From Myoxocephalus aenaeus (lineage: Eukaryota; Chordata; Actinopteri; Perciformes; Cottidae): 64,000 bases of DNA. Under the pieces are notes generated by a model. The model worked only from the letters and a program-made list of their open reading frames with translations, did no database searches and was not told where the DNA came from. Each line of letters begins with the position of its first letter. Positions within the stretch are counted from its first letter, which is position 1. A program made the position numbers and the translations under genes. Shown here piece after piece: positions 27,470 through 38,888 of the stretch. The stretch covers positions 1,753,001 to 1,817,000 of the forward strand of contig JBAMJR010000085.1 in the NCBI GenBank assembly GCA_038501785.1, written 5' to 3'.

Positions 27470-27509
27470 CCCCGGTCTCTACAAGATGGCGGGTGCGGCG
27501 GAAAGAGAG
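27470..27509 (-). promoter_or_regulatory. rpl21: Non-coding first exon and TOP-type start of rpl21
   Basis: Reading leftwards, a pyrimidine run (CTCTTTCC) begins near 27509, as expected for the 5' terminal oligopyrimidine tract of ribosomal protein mRNAs. It is followed by GC-rich leader and a strong donor (GGGG then GTAAGA, GT at 27469-27468). The exact start base is uncertain by a few positions. A YY1-like AAGATGGCGG lies in this exon on the plus strand (27483-27492), a frequent element of ribosomal protein gene starts. Confidence 0.7.
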
Positions 27510-28165
27510 ATTGAAAGACCCCAAACTCCGCCTAGTAAAACGTCCCGAGCCTGTAGGGCAGGCCGAGATATCGCCTGAACCAAAATACGTGTGACGCTAA
27601 AGGAATGAAAAGCGGTCCGCTCATTCACGAATGTACGATGTAATATATGCCGCTGTTTCAGTAAGCAAACTCCTCAGACGGTCTGTGATTATGATCTTAT
27701 AACGTTTATGTGATTTTAGAGTTGAGTGTACTAAGTGACAAGAAATTATGAAATATGACCAGGCTGCAGAAAATACAATCAGCAGAAAAGTAATAAAAAT
27801 AAAAATCGATGTTCACTGCTGTTTATAATGCGCATGCGCAAAACGTCCGCAAGGTGAAGCTTTATTTTTTTAAAGTTACGCATATATTACGTTACTGTAT
27901 CAAATATGTTTACATTATTTCCTTGAGCTTTTCTTATAAGATTACGAGTGTCTGAACGTGTGACACCATATAACCCAAAACAAAAGCGAACCGCTTTACT
28001 GTTCGCTGAACCACTGTGAATACACGACACCGGAAACAACAGGCAGGGAATGCTCGTCTTCTTCAGCTGCTGGACCTCTTCGTCGCGAACGCAACAGCAT
28101 CGCCTGCCTCCACTCACGAGGAAAGGGAACAGCCCAGTCTTGTCAGCGCGCGGCAGTGGTTGAAG
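27510..28165. promoter_or_regulatory. Divergent promoter region between rpl21 and usp12
   Basis: rpl21 starts leftwards near 27509 and usp12 coding sequence starts at 28180, so the shared upstream region is about 0.65 kb. It holds a perfect 12-base palindrome TGCGCATGCGCA (27829-27840), the NRF1 consensus, and CpG-rich stretches at both ends. No TATA box stands out at the expected distance of either start. The exact start of usp12 transcripts cannot be read from sequence. Confidence 0.6.
27829..27840. promoter_or_regulatory. NRF1-type palindrome
   Basis: TGCGCATGCGCA is an exact match to the NRF1 consensus and lies midway between the two divergent genes, about 320 bp from the rpl21 start and 340 bp from the usp12 start codon. 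Confidence 0.6.
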
Positions 28166-28192
28166 ATGGCGCTAGCCGAATGGAAATCCTAA
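28166..28192 (+). promoter_or_regulatory. Upstream ORF overlapping the usp12 start codon
   Basis: An ATG at 28166 in a strong context (A at -3, G at +4) opens an 8-codon frame ending in TAA at 28190-28192. It overlaps the main usp12 start (28180) in another frame. Its stop overlaps the next in-frame usp12 Met codon by one base (TAATG, Met5 at 28192). The uATG is itself the centre of a YY1-like AAGATGGCG motif. Whether transcripts begin upstream of 28166 is not shown by the sequence. Confidence 0.6.
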
Positions 28193-31100
28193 TGACAGTC
28201 TCCAAATTTGCCTCTTTTTGTACCATGGTGAGTGCGCGTTAGTCTCAAACTGGCATTACTCCGACTACAAGCTGACATGGAAGCCGTTGCTGCTCTGTGA
28301 CTTCCCTTTAAACCGTGTTATTTTAAATATTAGCAATTAATTTTCATGTCGGTGCTAGCCAAGCATATTTCCGAGCATAGCAAAGCGAGCAGACACCCAC
28401 TGCTTTCTCCGGCCTGGGCTTTTCGCTCACGGCAGTAGATGGACGTTCTTTAGTATAGATTTTGTTTCCAACTCTAACATTTACTATTTATTTGGTTAAT
28501 ATTTGTCCCAGCCTCTTCGCGGACAGTGACAGTGCACCTGCTGCAGCTCGGGTCCGCAGCTAGCGAGCTAACGTTGAGGTGACGAGCTAACGCGAAGCTA
28601 AACCAGTGCGGCACCACGGCAACACCTGGATCACCGGCGGATCATGATTGATAATGGATTATCTGTATGTGTAGTTTAACGGTAGAGAAGCCGTGAAAAA
28701 AATAATAATCAAGTTGACGTGTTGGCCTTCACTACCAGACAATAACGCAAGCAATGACGACATGGTTTAACATTAGCTGCGCAGTTGTGGGCACCAGGTC
28801 CGTGTCGACAGTTTGTCACTGTCTACATATTGCATCGCACTGTATTATTCATTTTTTGTGTTTCACATCCTCCGCCGAGTTCTGTGCTAACTTAAAAAAA
28901 AAAAAAAAATGTAAATCCTTTTTGGATGAGCCCGATTTTATTGTAGGGTGAAGATTATGTTTTTAGCAATAATCGCATAAAAGGGCAGCGTGGAGGTGGG
29001 TGGGGAAGACTGTCTTGGGAGTTTTTAAGCACCCATTGTTTTTTTTGTTTTATCCATGCGACTAATTCCAAGGAAATGCCTGCTGCCATGTCATTTGGCA
29101 ATTATTAACTGATTCAGTAGTGGCGCTGGTGTGTTTCTGTCATCGTAATTAAAATGTCTTTTTATTTGTTGTGTTATCTGCATTTACAGGGCGCCAATGC
29201 CTCTGCTCTGGAGAAAGAGATTGGATCTGAGCAGTTTCCGGTCAATGAGCACTACTTTGGCCTGGTCAATGTAAGTGAAGGCTGCACTGTGCAGATTCAC
29301 TGTTATGTATACATCTCCACCTGACGTATGCTCAAACTGATTCGACTGCATTCCATCTGTGATTTTTAGTTTGGAAACACCTGCTACTGCAACTCGGTGC
29401 TGCAGGCGCTGTACTTCTGCCGACCGTTTCGGGAGAAGATCTTGGCTTACCGCAGTCAGCCACGGCGAAAGGAGAATTTGCTCACCTGCCTGGCCGACCT
29501 GTTTCACAGTATTGCCAACCAAAAGAGGAAAGTGGGCGTCATACCACCCAAGAAGTTTATTACACGGCTTCGCAAAGAGAATGGTGAGAGGAAACTGATA
29601 CATTTAGGGAGATTGGTGTGATCAAAAAAAGCAATAGCAGAGTGACAAATCTACAATTAAAAGCTGTTTTAATTGAATTATCATTTAGTTTCACCTTGTT
29701 GGCTGCTGAATCCTGCAGAGCTTGAAAACACCAAAAGACCTTGAAGTACCTGCTGAACATGTAAAATAGCTGAATTGGAACTCTAAAGTCTCTCTCTGCA
29801 CTTTCCTCCTCAGAGCTGTTTGACAATTACATGCAGCAGGATGCCCATGAATTCCTGAACTACCTGCTCAACACCATCGCAGATTTGCTTCAGGAGGAGA
29901 GAAAGCAGGACAAGACCAACGGCCGCCTTGCCAACGGCACGTTGGACTCTCAGAACAACAACAGCAATGCCACTCCCGCTCCAACCTGGGTCCATGAGAT
30001 CTTCCAAGGCACTCTGACCAATGAGACGCGCTGCCTTACCTGTGAAACGGTAAGAGGCCTCTGCTGTTTTCAAGAGGGGGAGGTTTTAGAGGTTTTAATA
30101 GAATAGAATACATTATTTTAATTCAAACTTATCTGGCAGTATTTGAGTTTAGTTGCTGTTAGTTTATGTTTATGTCATTTTTTTCCTCTTCAGATAAGCA
30201 GCAAAGATGAGGATTTTCTGGACCTTTCTGTGGATGTAGAACAGAATACCTCCATCACGCACTGCCTCAGGTAAATTAACAACATGTAGAAGCAGAGCTG
30301 AAGCCGAAATAGTGGTTGATTGGCAACTCTTATAATTAAAGAAAACAGTATTTCAAGCAGAAATGTAAAATATTTGATGATTTCAGCTTTTCAAAAGTGC
30401 TTCCTTTTTTCATCTAACTTTATAATAAAGGAAATGTTTTTGGGTTTTGGACTGTTGGTTAGACAAAAAAAACTATTTCAAGACGTCACCTTGAGCTCAA
30501 GAACATTGTAATGGACATGTTTCACTGATGATTCATGAAGAAAATCTAAATCAGATAAATCTGTTATGAAAATATAGTTCTTAAGAATTTAATTCTAAAA
30601 TGTTGTAGCCAACCATTTTAATCAATACAAAAATTGGCAAATGTTTACTAGCATTACAGAACTAGTCACTGTTGAATGGCATTGATGCTTTTACTTATTT
30701 TAAGAGTGACGTAGTCACATCTTTGGAGGTTGCACTCTGTGATATGGTTGAAATGTTTTTATATCTTTTGTTATGAAGAAGCTTGCATAAAGTACTCGTA
30801 ACATGTGATGTTTGTTTGAGGCTGCTGTTTTTTTTATTTATTTTTTATGAATGGTGGTGTAACGGATCATTGTTGAGCTGTCATCCGTACGGATTTCCCC
30901 TCACGGTTCGGCACGCATTTGAAGCGTGGATTAATTACAGAATCTAACGGTAACCATCGCAGTGTTGTCTGCCAATTGACTATTGGCAGACAACACTGTG
31001 ATGGTTACCATTTAGATTCTGTAATTAGGAAGGAATTATGACCCGTTTACACAAGCTCAAAGCAGCTTACAATACATCATAAAGCTACTAATGACAAGAT

Positions 31101-34007
31101 CTGTTTTAATAAATAAAAAATACAATCATTTGAATTATGTTATTCTTAAAGAAAAATTAATCTAAATTACTATAACAAAGTAAAAGGATCACATTTCAAA
31201 TTCTTGGTGGTTTAACTTTACACTGACTTGAGAGCAGTTGAAAAGATTTTTGGGGCGTTGGCAAAAATGGAGCCTTGTAGACCCGCTGCTTTAATCAAAC
31301 AACAAAGGGATCTGTATCTGCCGATATGGATCTCGGTGATCGAGAATTGGTATCGGTGGCAAAAAAGACGTCTTCAGGGATCTCAAAGTGTTGTTGTTTT
31401 TTTTGTGCGGATCCAATCCGCGATAAGATCCGGCCCATGGGTTTTATGATCCGTTGCACCACTAGTAATGAAAACTACACTCTGTTGTGTGTGTGTCCTT
31501 CACCAAACTGTACGAGGAGAATGCAGCTTTTTGAAATTGAATAATTAATTCGTTGACGTGGGCTTCAGATTTTTCATTGACTAATTATGTCTTTGTGGCT
31601 CCTCTCAGAGGTTTCAGTAACACAGAGACGCTGTGCAGTGAGTACAAATACTACTGTGAAGAATGTAGAAGCAAGCAGGAGGCACACAAGAGGTCAGTAT
31701 ACAGGTTTATTCTTAAATTCTGCTTTTTAGGTGTTTGGTACTGCATTTCTGTGTGTGGTTGGGAATGTAGATATGGTGTCTGACTCTGTAATGTTTCTGA
31801 TGTAGGATGCGTGTTAAGAAGCTGCCAATGATCTTGGCTTTGCACCTGAAGCGCTTTAAGTACATGGAGCAGCTGCAGCGCTACACCAAGCTGTCCTATC
31901 GCGTCGTCTTCCCTCTGGAGCTCCGCCTCTTCAACACCTCTGGGGACGCCACCAATCCTGAGAGGCTCTACGACCTGGTCGCTGTGGTGGTGCATTGTGG
32001 GAGGTGTGTAGGTGATCACACGCCCAGAATACTACACCTTTTTATAACCTTCTCCACAGCAACCAGAGACAGGCAGACAATCTATTGTTCTAATAATAAA
32101 ATGCATATGAACCCATTGGCACAAGAAGGAAGGCGCATTACAATCTAAAACACAGACCCTCATCCAGCTTTGTTCAGCTGTGCTGCACTTTTCGCCAGTG
32201 CCAGTGGGCGCTTTGTCTGTCTGTGTTTATACAAGGTGTTTCCCTGCCTTTCACACAGTGCACGCTTAAACTGACTCCCGCCCTTCACAAATAGATATCA
32301 TTTACTAAACTTATTTGGAGTTGAGCAAATGAGTCAGGAGTCCTTCAAATGTAGGTTATCTGTCTGAAGCTTCTCTTCTCCCTTTCGTCTCAGCTCCCTT
32401 TTTAACAGAGTTATTTTCAGAGCAGGGAGGCATATAATAAAATTGATGTCATGGTTTGAGGCCACACATCATCAGGGATTTCAGTTATAGTGTCATGATA
32501 GTGCTGAACTAAAACAGTATATTGAATACTGCTTCAACTGAGTGAAATGAACTAATTTCTCCCCGTAACCACCATCATGGCTTGAGACTCCTTTAATGCT
32601 ACAGGTATCTGGACACAGGCTTTATGAAAATATACTTTTCAGAATAGAGTTGTCGCACAACATTTAACACTTGGTGATCAGTTTTATAATGTATTCATCA
32701 ATCTAAAAAATAACTACAATAAGGTATTTTTCTTTGTTGCTCTGTTATATTTCTTTAAGGGCTTCAATGACGACGTAATTGCAACATCCTTTGTTGCATG
32801 TCATTCCCATTTGTGTTAAATGTAGCCTGTTTATTCCTTTTATTTTTAAGTAAAAGCTGTCTACTATAGAAAGCTGATTACTTTAATGTAAAGTGTAGAT
32901 TAGGAAGTCATAGTAACACGGGTAAATCGGGTTTTAAACAAAAGTAAAACATTGTTGTTTTGTCGCCGTTAACCAGCTCCAGTGTGTCAGGTCCAGTGAG
33001 TTTATGCGCCTGAGCTTCAGCCTCGTACGGGTCATTCCATGCTGACCATGTGACATGTTTTTGTTCACAGCTGCACAGACTTGTCTTTCATTAGAGGCCC
33101 GTACATCCTGTCTGTTTCCTCCTAATAGGACGGTCAGAGGAATGTCAATCAAACATGGTGTTTGCACACTTAGACCGTCCTGCAAAGGAGTCTAATCAGG
33201 CACCTGTGTGAGTGAGTCCAAGTATTCGGCTCGTTCGAGATGAACTGCTGCTCGTCTGGAAAGTAGACGAGCGCAGCAGCAGCACTGGTCGTGGCGAAGG
33301 AAAAAAAAAACTGCGGTCAAATCGGACAGTTTTCAGCCGCCTTTTAAAGAACAAACAGGAAGTCAAAGAAACGGTTACATCCTGTTATATCCGATCTGTA
33401 AGCTACTTGTATGTTCAGACCTCGTTCGGCTTTATTGTGTTTGTAAATGTATATGTATGTGGAAATGTGTGCCGTTCTTTGTTTCTGCCTGCAAACACTT
33501 TGCTGCTCAATTTGATGTGTTGTATAAATATGATTTATCAATCGCACAAGATATGTTTTTAGATTAAACCTTCATTGCTCAACACGAGACTAACAGCCAA
33601 CAATCGAGCATTAAATATTACAACTATAGAATTTTCTTCAAAACACAGGCATTTCCCATCATGCATTGGGTCATGGAGAGCAGCTTGAACAAGCCTAATA
33701 TTTTCACAGTAGTTAATGTTCCCTCTAATAAAGTGTTCTGTTTCTTTTTAGTGGGCCAAACAGGGGTCACTACATTGCCATTGTGAAAAGTCATGACTTC
33801 TGGCTGCTGTTTGATGATGATATTGTAGAGGTAAGTAGGTTCATTTGTATTTACATTTTATTTAGTATTCACACTTTTTTAACCCTCGTCTTTCTGTTCT
33901 TGTAGAAAATTGATGCGCAGGCCATAGAAGAATTCTACGGTCTCACCTCTGAAATCTCCAAGAACTCTGAGTCGGGCTACATCCTCTTCTACCAGTCCAG
34001 AGACTAA
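28180..34007 (+). CDS. usp12: Ubiquitin-specific protease 12
   Basis: Nine coding exons: 28180-28227, 29190-29270, 29370-29583, 29814-30049, 30194-30270, 31609-31692, 31806-32003, 33752-33830, 33906-34007; 372 residues (human 370). The amino terminus [12 protein letters not shown] distinguishes USP12 from its paralogue USP46. Seen: Cys box FGNTCYCNS with catalytic Cys48; zinc-binding pairs C188/C191 and C235/C238; [12 protein letters not shown]; His box with H319 in RGHYIAIV; acidic triad at D334-D336; end YQSRD. Family role: a deubiquitinase that has low activity alone and is activated by the WD40 proteins WDR48 (UAF1) and WDR20. The two extra residues fall in the variable Asn/Thr-rich loop before PTWVHE. 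It is divergent from rpl21. Intron 5 holds an hAT-like element with an internal hairpin. Confidence 0.97.
30852..31462. mobile_element. hAT-like non-autonomous element in usp12 intron 5
   Basis: The ends GTGGTGTAACGGATCAT (left) and ATGATCCGTTGCACCAC (right) are inverted repeats with one mismatch over 17 bases. The flanks TTTATGAA and GTAATGAA agree at 6 of 8 bases, compatible with a decayed 8-bp duplication. The interior has no coding capacity and contains a long hairpin at 30932-31027. Confidence 0.65.
30932..31027. repeat. Long perfect-like inverted repeat (45-bp arms, 5-nt loop)
   Basis: The left arm 30932-30976 and right arm 30982-31027 are inverted copies with two substitutions and a one-base length difference. 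The loop is TGACT. It sits within the hAT-like element of usp12 intron 5. Confidence 0.85.
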
Positions 34008-34782
34008 ACCCAGAGCCAGAGCCCCGTGTTTAGCCACAGAAACAAGAAGAAATGCTCTGTTCCCTCTTCATGAGGAGCAGCGGACTATAAATACGCCACA
34101 GCAGCCCGCATGGTGTCACACCTGCCCGCACAGCGGTATTTAGTTATTGTGCTTTTACGCGCTCAGCGCTGCAGCTCAGCCGTGGAAGTTTCTCCTACTT
34201 AGCAGCTGTTCCTCCTGCCCCCCCCCATGCCCTTGCTCTCCACCTCGTCCCCTTCACTCCGGCTGGACGCTGATGCTGTCTGGACAATGAGACGATAATG
34301 AATGAAAACTGTGTTAAGATTGTTTTTAAACGACGAGACGTTGAATGAGGGTTGTACAGATATTGGTTGGTCGTATGAGTGACATATTAGATTTTTCCTT
34401 GGGTGTGGGGTTGAATGGGTATTTAATAATTCATATTCTGTAACATCGGCCCGGTGTCTTCGCCCCCCACACTGTTATTCTGCACTGGGATTTACAGAGA
34501 GTGAATCATGTTTTTGATCAGACGTGAAGGGGGATGGGTGGGGGGTGAGCGTCCCACTTATGGGACCCACCGGGTTGTGTATTTCTACAGTGTACAGAAT
34601 GGTATTTGTATAAATATAACAAGAAGATAATATTATCATTGGAAATTGTTAGACCTTGAGAAGATGTATTAACACTATGGTGCACTTTTGATACCGTTTT
34701 GTAGGTGTTGGCAAGTTTAATGTGAGGGTTTGCTTGAAAAGGACTGTTGTAAAGCGATTATTTTCTGTTTTAAAGAAAACGA

Positions 34783-34788
34783 AATAAA
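34783..34788 (+). terminator. Polyadenylation signal of usp12
   Basis: AATAAA 776 bases after the stop codon, followed by a GT-rich stretch (ggtgtgctc) some 20 bases on. The 3'UTR between contains a run of C near 34219 and no other canonical hexamer. Confidence 0.75.
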
Positions 34789-34809
34789 GCCAGTAAGATT
34801 GATGCAGGG

Positions 34810-35490
34810 TGTGCTCTCCTTTCTGTGTCCTACAGGTGCGCACTGATGACTCATAGGGGCTCAACGTCGCCTCTCGGCGGTGTAGCCCCGCTCTCCTGCT
34901 GCAACAGGAGCTATTTTTAATCCGTTCAGACACATAAAGAAGGTGCTTTGTAAAAACGCACACAATCAACATTAATGCTCCATCAACAAGTCTCCCATCA
35001 GTTCCTCAGAGGTAAAGGTATCTTGGAGGCGGTGCTGTAAGGATGGAGAGATGAGGCAGAGAAGATGGAGGACAGTGCAGATAGAGAAGGGGGGGCTGGT
35101 GACACACATCAGGGTTGCTGTGAATAGCTCAGACAGGACCAGAATAGAAGGGCGTCACAGGAGGAAAGAGCCTTTGCATCCAGCATCTCCATATCTGAAA
35201 CTCGAGACGGGCACAAAATGTACTGAAACTAGTTCATATGCATTGTCCAGTTTTGTTCAGGTGAGCCGGAACGAGTTGCAACACGCGAGAGACTCATGTT
35301 GCAACAGGCCAGTTCAAAGAAAGCACGTTTTACTCTCACTAAGAGACTACAGGCACGTGCACGCACAAACCCCTAAATACCCGACACTCCGCGCACACCT
35401 GTCTTTGTCCTTGAGACCGCAAAGGACTAGACATTCAGCTCCTTAACGGAGTTCAACCGGTCTTTGGTGGTCTGGCCCATGGGACTCCGC
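34810..35490. other. Interval between usp12 and the foldback-like element
   Basis: No supported gene. An open frame at 35051-35446 has no recognisable domain and looks like chance. Confidence 0.5.
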
Positions 35491-35492
35491 TA

Positions 35493-37717
35493 TGGAGGCA
35501 AATCAATGCCAAAACTAGAGAGCGCAAATGAGCTCCACGAGAGCGCGCAAGAGCTCAACGAGAGCGCGCAAATCAAACAGCCGCGCGCGTAATTTACTTT
35601 GACGAGCGCTTTTACATCACTACTCGAGCAAAAGTTGCTCTCAAAGTTTGAACCTGCTCGCTCTCGAAGCTTTAACCTGCTCGCTCGCGTGTCTGTTACC
35701 TGCTCGCGCTCGAGTAGATTTTCTTTTTGACAGTAAGTGGGCGGATCCAGTCACCATCGATCTCTACATCTAATTGGTTACAATCCTCGGCTTCAGATTG
35801 GCTGGAATGCATTTCTCACCAGCACACTGGGAACAATGGCGGATGAGAAAACACAACTGAAAGTTGACGTTCTCTGAATACTACTGTTATTGAGTCTCTG
35901 TAGCTGTTAAACATGAGATATAATTCGGTTTTGAGGATCTAACGAGCAATCTTTATTAGTTTATTATTTATTCACAGTAACGTTACATCAGTTTGACTGA
36001 GGGAAAGTTAAGATTTATAACTTAAGATTTTAATTTAACTTTTACTTTAAACTACAGTGGTGTCTTATTACTTTTGACCAAATTGTTTGCAATTATATGT
36101 GTATCTATATAAGTATATATAAACAGATACACATAATGTTATATATATTGTGTTTATTTATGTTACACACGTCCCATGTATCTATACTATTATATGAATC
36201 TGCTAGGTGTAGTAGTACTATGGGTGGGGTCCTGGGTACAGTTTTAAAAGTGATGGCGCTATGATATAATATAATGGTTCCTACAATTGTTGCTCTCTTA
36301 TTCTAAAAACGGAATTAACTGGCGGTGCCTCCAATAGAATAAAAGGTCTGTGCCTCTTATTTAGTCCTTTTATCTTGTGTTGTAATTGTATTTGACCCTT
36401 TCTTGAATAGTTCTTTAACTTGGACACACCCAAGATACATTAACTGCCTTGAAACACTGTTTGGTATTTATAAGGCGTATGCAACAAACTAAATGACATG
36501 CAGATCCCTTATTAAAGACAATATCAATAGAGATACTACGAGACTGACAAACAGTTTCTTCCTGCTGCTGTGACTTCATGTCACGGCCATACTTTGGATA
36601 TTGTAGCAATGCATAGTGCACTTTATACATATTTTTGTGCAATACTGTCACTATATTTTGTGTCTTATTTTTTGCCTTAAGTTTATTGTAATTCTGTGTG
36701 TTAGGAAGACCCAGCAAAATAAGCTTTTCATTGTAGAGAATAACTGCCTGTTATCTGTGCATATGACAATAAAAGAATCTTGAATCAATACAAGGTAAAC
36801 TCACACATACACACTCAAAATAACAAATACAGAAATACATATAATTGTATATATATATTGTGTTTAGAACTATGTTTATATATAAAATTGCAAACAATTT
36901 GGTCAAAAGTAATAAGACACCGCTGCAGTTTAAAGTAAAAGTTAAGTTATAAATCTTAAGTTATAAATCTTAACCTTTCGCTCAGTCAAACTGATGTAAC
37001 GTTACTGTGAATAAATAATAAACTAATAAAGATTGCTCGTTAGATCCTCAAAACCGAATTATATCTCATGTTTAACCGCTACGGAGAAATCGGAGCCAGC
37101 GGATCATTTCAAAAAGTCCTGCTGGGATCAGGCTGCTCTCGGCGGGCAGACAGAGCGCTGACGGCCCGGTGCTGCGGAGCTCACGGTCCCTCAGCAGGAA
37201 CTCAAACCGTCGGCGTATCTTTTTAAGTCGACTGATTCTGGACAAACCGACCACAGATTTGATGCTTAAACAACTAACTTCTCGCCTGAAAACATCCTAA
37301 AATTACATTTTGTGACTCAACAACAGTAGTATTCAGAGAACGTCAACTTTCAGTTGTGTTTTCTCATCCGCCATTGTTCCCAGTGTGCCGGTGAGAAATG
37401 CATTCCAGCCAATCCGAAGCCGAGGATTGTAACCAATTAGATGTAGAGATCGATGGTGACTGGATCCGCCCACTTACTGTCAAAAAGAAAATCTACTCTA
37501 GCGCGAGCAGGTAACAGACACGCGAGCGAGCAGATTAAAGCTTCGAGAGCGAGCAGGTTCAAACTTTGAGAGGGACTTTTGCTCGCGTAGTGATGTAAAA
37601 GCGCTCGTCAAAGTAAATTACGCGCGCGGCTGTTTGATTTGCGCGCTCTCGTTGAGCTCTTGCGCGCTCTGGTGGAGCTCATTTGCGCTCTCTAGTTTTG
37701 GCATTGATTTGCCTCCA
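35493..37717. mobile_element. Foldback-like DNA transposon with about 603 bp terminal inverted repeats
   Basis: The left end TGGAGGCAAATCAATGCC (35493) recurs inverted at the right end (37717), and both ends are flanked by TA, read as a 2-bp target duplication. The arms (35493-36095 and about 36886-37717) match as inverted copies over about 600 bases, apart from a 228-bp segment present only in the right arm (37088-37315). The outer part of each arm is CpG-rich with short repeats; the inner part is AT-rich. No intact transposase frame was seen, so it is non-autonomous. TA duplication suits Tc1/mariner-like or IS630-like elements, but the family is not identified. Confidence 0.8.
36555..36786 (+). 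mobile_element. LINE 3' tail inside the foldback-like element
   Basis: The stretch repeats the 3' untranslated end of the LINE fragment at 22660-23370: the shared words include CTTCATGTCACG, AGCAATGCATAGTGCAC and CAGCAAAATAAGCTTTTCA. It ends in AATAAAAGAATCTTGAATC, a tail typical of fish L2-like elements. Only about 230 bases of the 3' end are present. Confidence 0.7.
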
Positions 37718-37734
37718 TACACAGTCCGTCGGCG

Positions 37735-37951
37735 ATACGCCGTCACCGGCAGAGCCGGTCCGCGCTCTTTTCTTATTCTTCCATCCTCCCCGCGTTCAGG
37801 CAGAGAGGACCAGCATCCCTCCCCCGCCCCTCCTCATCATCTCCGGGCTGCGTCTCTGTCCGCCGGCGCTGCACCATCCTTCTCGATAGCATGGCGATAC
37901 AAGGCTGTCGGTTTTCCATCTAGACGGGAAGTCTCACCTCACAGAGTCAAG
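37735..37951 (+). promoter_or_regulatory. CpG-rich probable promoter and non-coding first exon of gpr12
   Basis: CpG-rich sequence ends in a good donor (gtcaag then gtaggc, GT at 37952). The gpr12 coding exon has an acceptor at 38876. A 5'UTR intron of this sort is known in mammalian GPR12. The region begins immediately after the right end of the 35493-37717 transposon. The transcription start is not determined. Confidence 0.5.
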
Positions 37952-38163
37952 GTAGGCTGGAATGGGATTATTGAGCATCCTTGAAATGCATGGGGGGGAA
38001 AATATAGCCCGTTTTTTTTTTTTTTTTTGCTTTCTCCACCATCCTTCTGCTGACGTGGAGCAGCCGCTGTGTTCCTCTGATGCAAGGTGCAGAGAGAGTA
38101 AAGCAGCACCATATGGCCACCAGCGTGAGATGCAGTTATATATAAGGCTGTATGTATAAATGC

Positions 38164-38215
38164 TGCTGTAGGAAAAAATGTCCACTTGCGGGATTAATAA
38201 AGTAACCATCTATCT
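38164..38215 (+). mobile_element. Retroposon tail fragment in the gpr12 5'UTR intron
   Basis: The words GTCCACTTGCGGGATTAATA, AAGTAACC and ATCTATCTATTC resemble the AATAAAG..ATCTATCTAT end of fish RTE-type elements. The upstream limit is not visible. Confidence 0.4.
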
Positions 38216-38888
38216 ATTCTATATATTCTGCTTTGTAAAAGGAAACTTGGGCTCCGACAGCAGCGTGAATTATTACCGGTGCCGGTGTATTGAGATCTCT
38301 TAAGAAATGTGGCCTGAAATTTGCAAAAAAGCCTGCTTTGGGTTTTCTATTATCTCCTTTTATTTCCCTTGTTCATAAATTAGGCTACTCATGAGCTGTA
38401 CCCTATGGGCCTGTGAAACAGTCACTAATTCCCAGAGGAAAATGCATTAACAGTCTGGAAGCTCAAATGTAAATTTCTACTGCTGAGCGGGGTTTTAATA
38501 TTTTATAAGAGGGTGAACCAGATTTAAAGAGACTTGTTTTGCTGTAGTTAAAGGTTTTTTTCCTTCTATTTCTCCTGCATAATGGTTATTAACAGGCCAA
38601 CATACACCACGGGTTGAGAATATGATCTTGTCAGTTGTGGAATGAGTAAGTGTCTTAAAGTCAACACAAACCCAGTGGCGGGCACAAAGGTGGGGGGGAG
38701 GCAGGAGGGAAACAGTCCTGTTTATGTCATCAGTGCATGAAATTGCAAAGCTAAAAATATGAACCAAAAAACACACAATAAAAACGAATAAAGTTAGGTG
38801 TGGTCCTCATTGGTTTGCTTAAGACTTTTATATCCAACTAAGATATAACAGGTTGCTTGTTTATGTTCAAATTCAGACGGGGGCTACA

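Noticed and set aside
29184..29603. 139-codon minus-strand frame over usp12 exons 2-3
   Set aside because: It is antisense to conserved usp12 exons and crosses an intron.
37634..37984. 116-codon plus-strand frame upstream of gpr12
   Set aside because: It crosses the transposon end and the CpG-rich leader; composition explains its openness.
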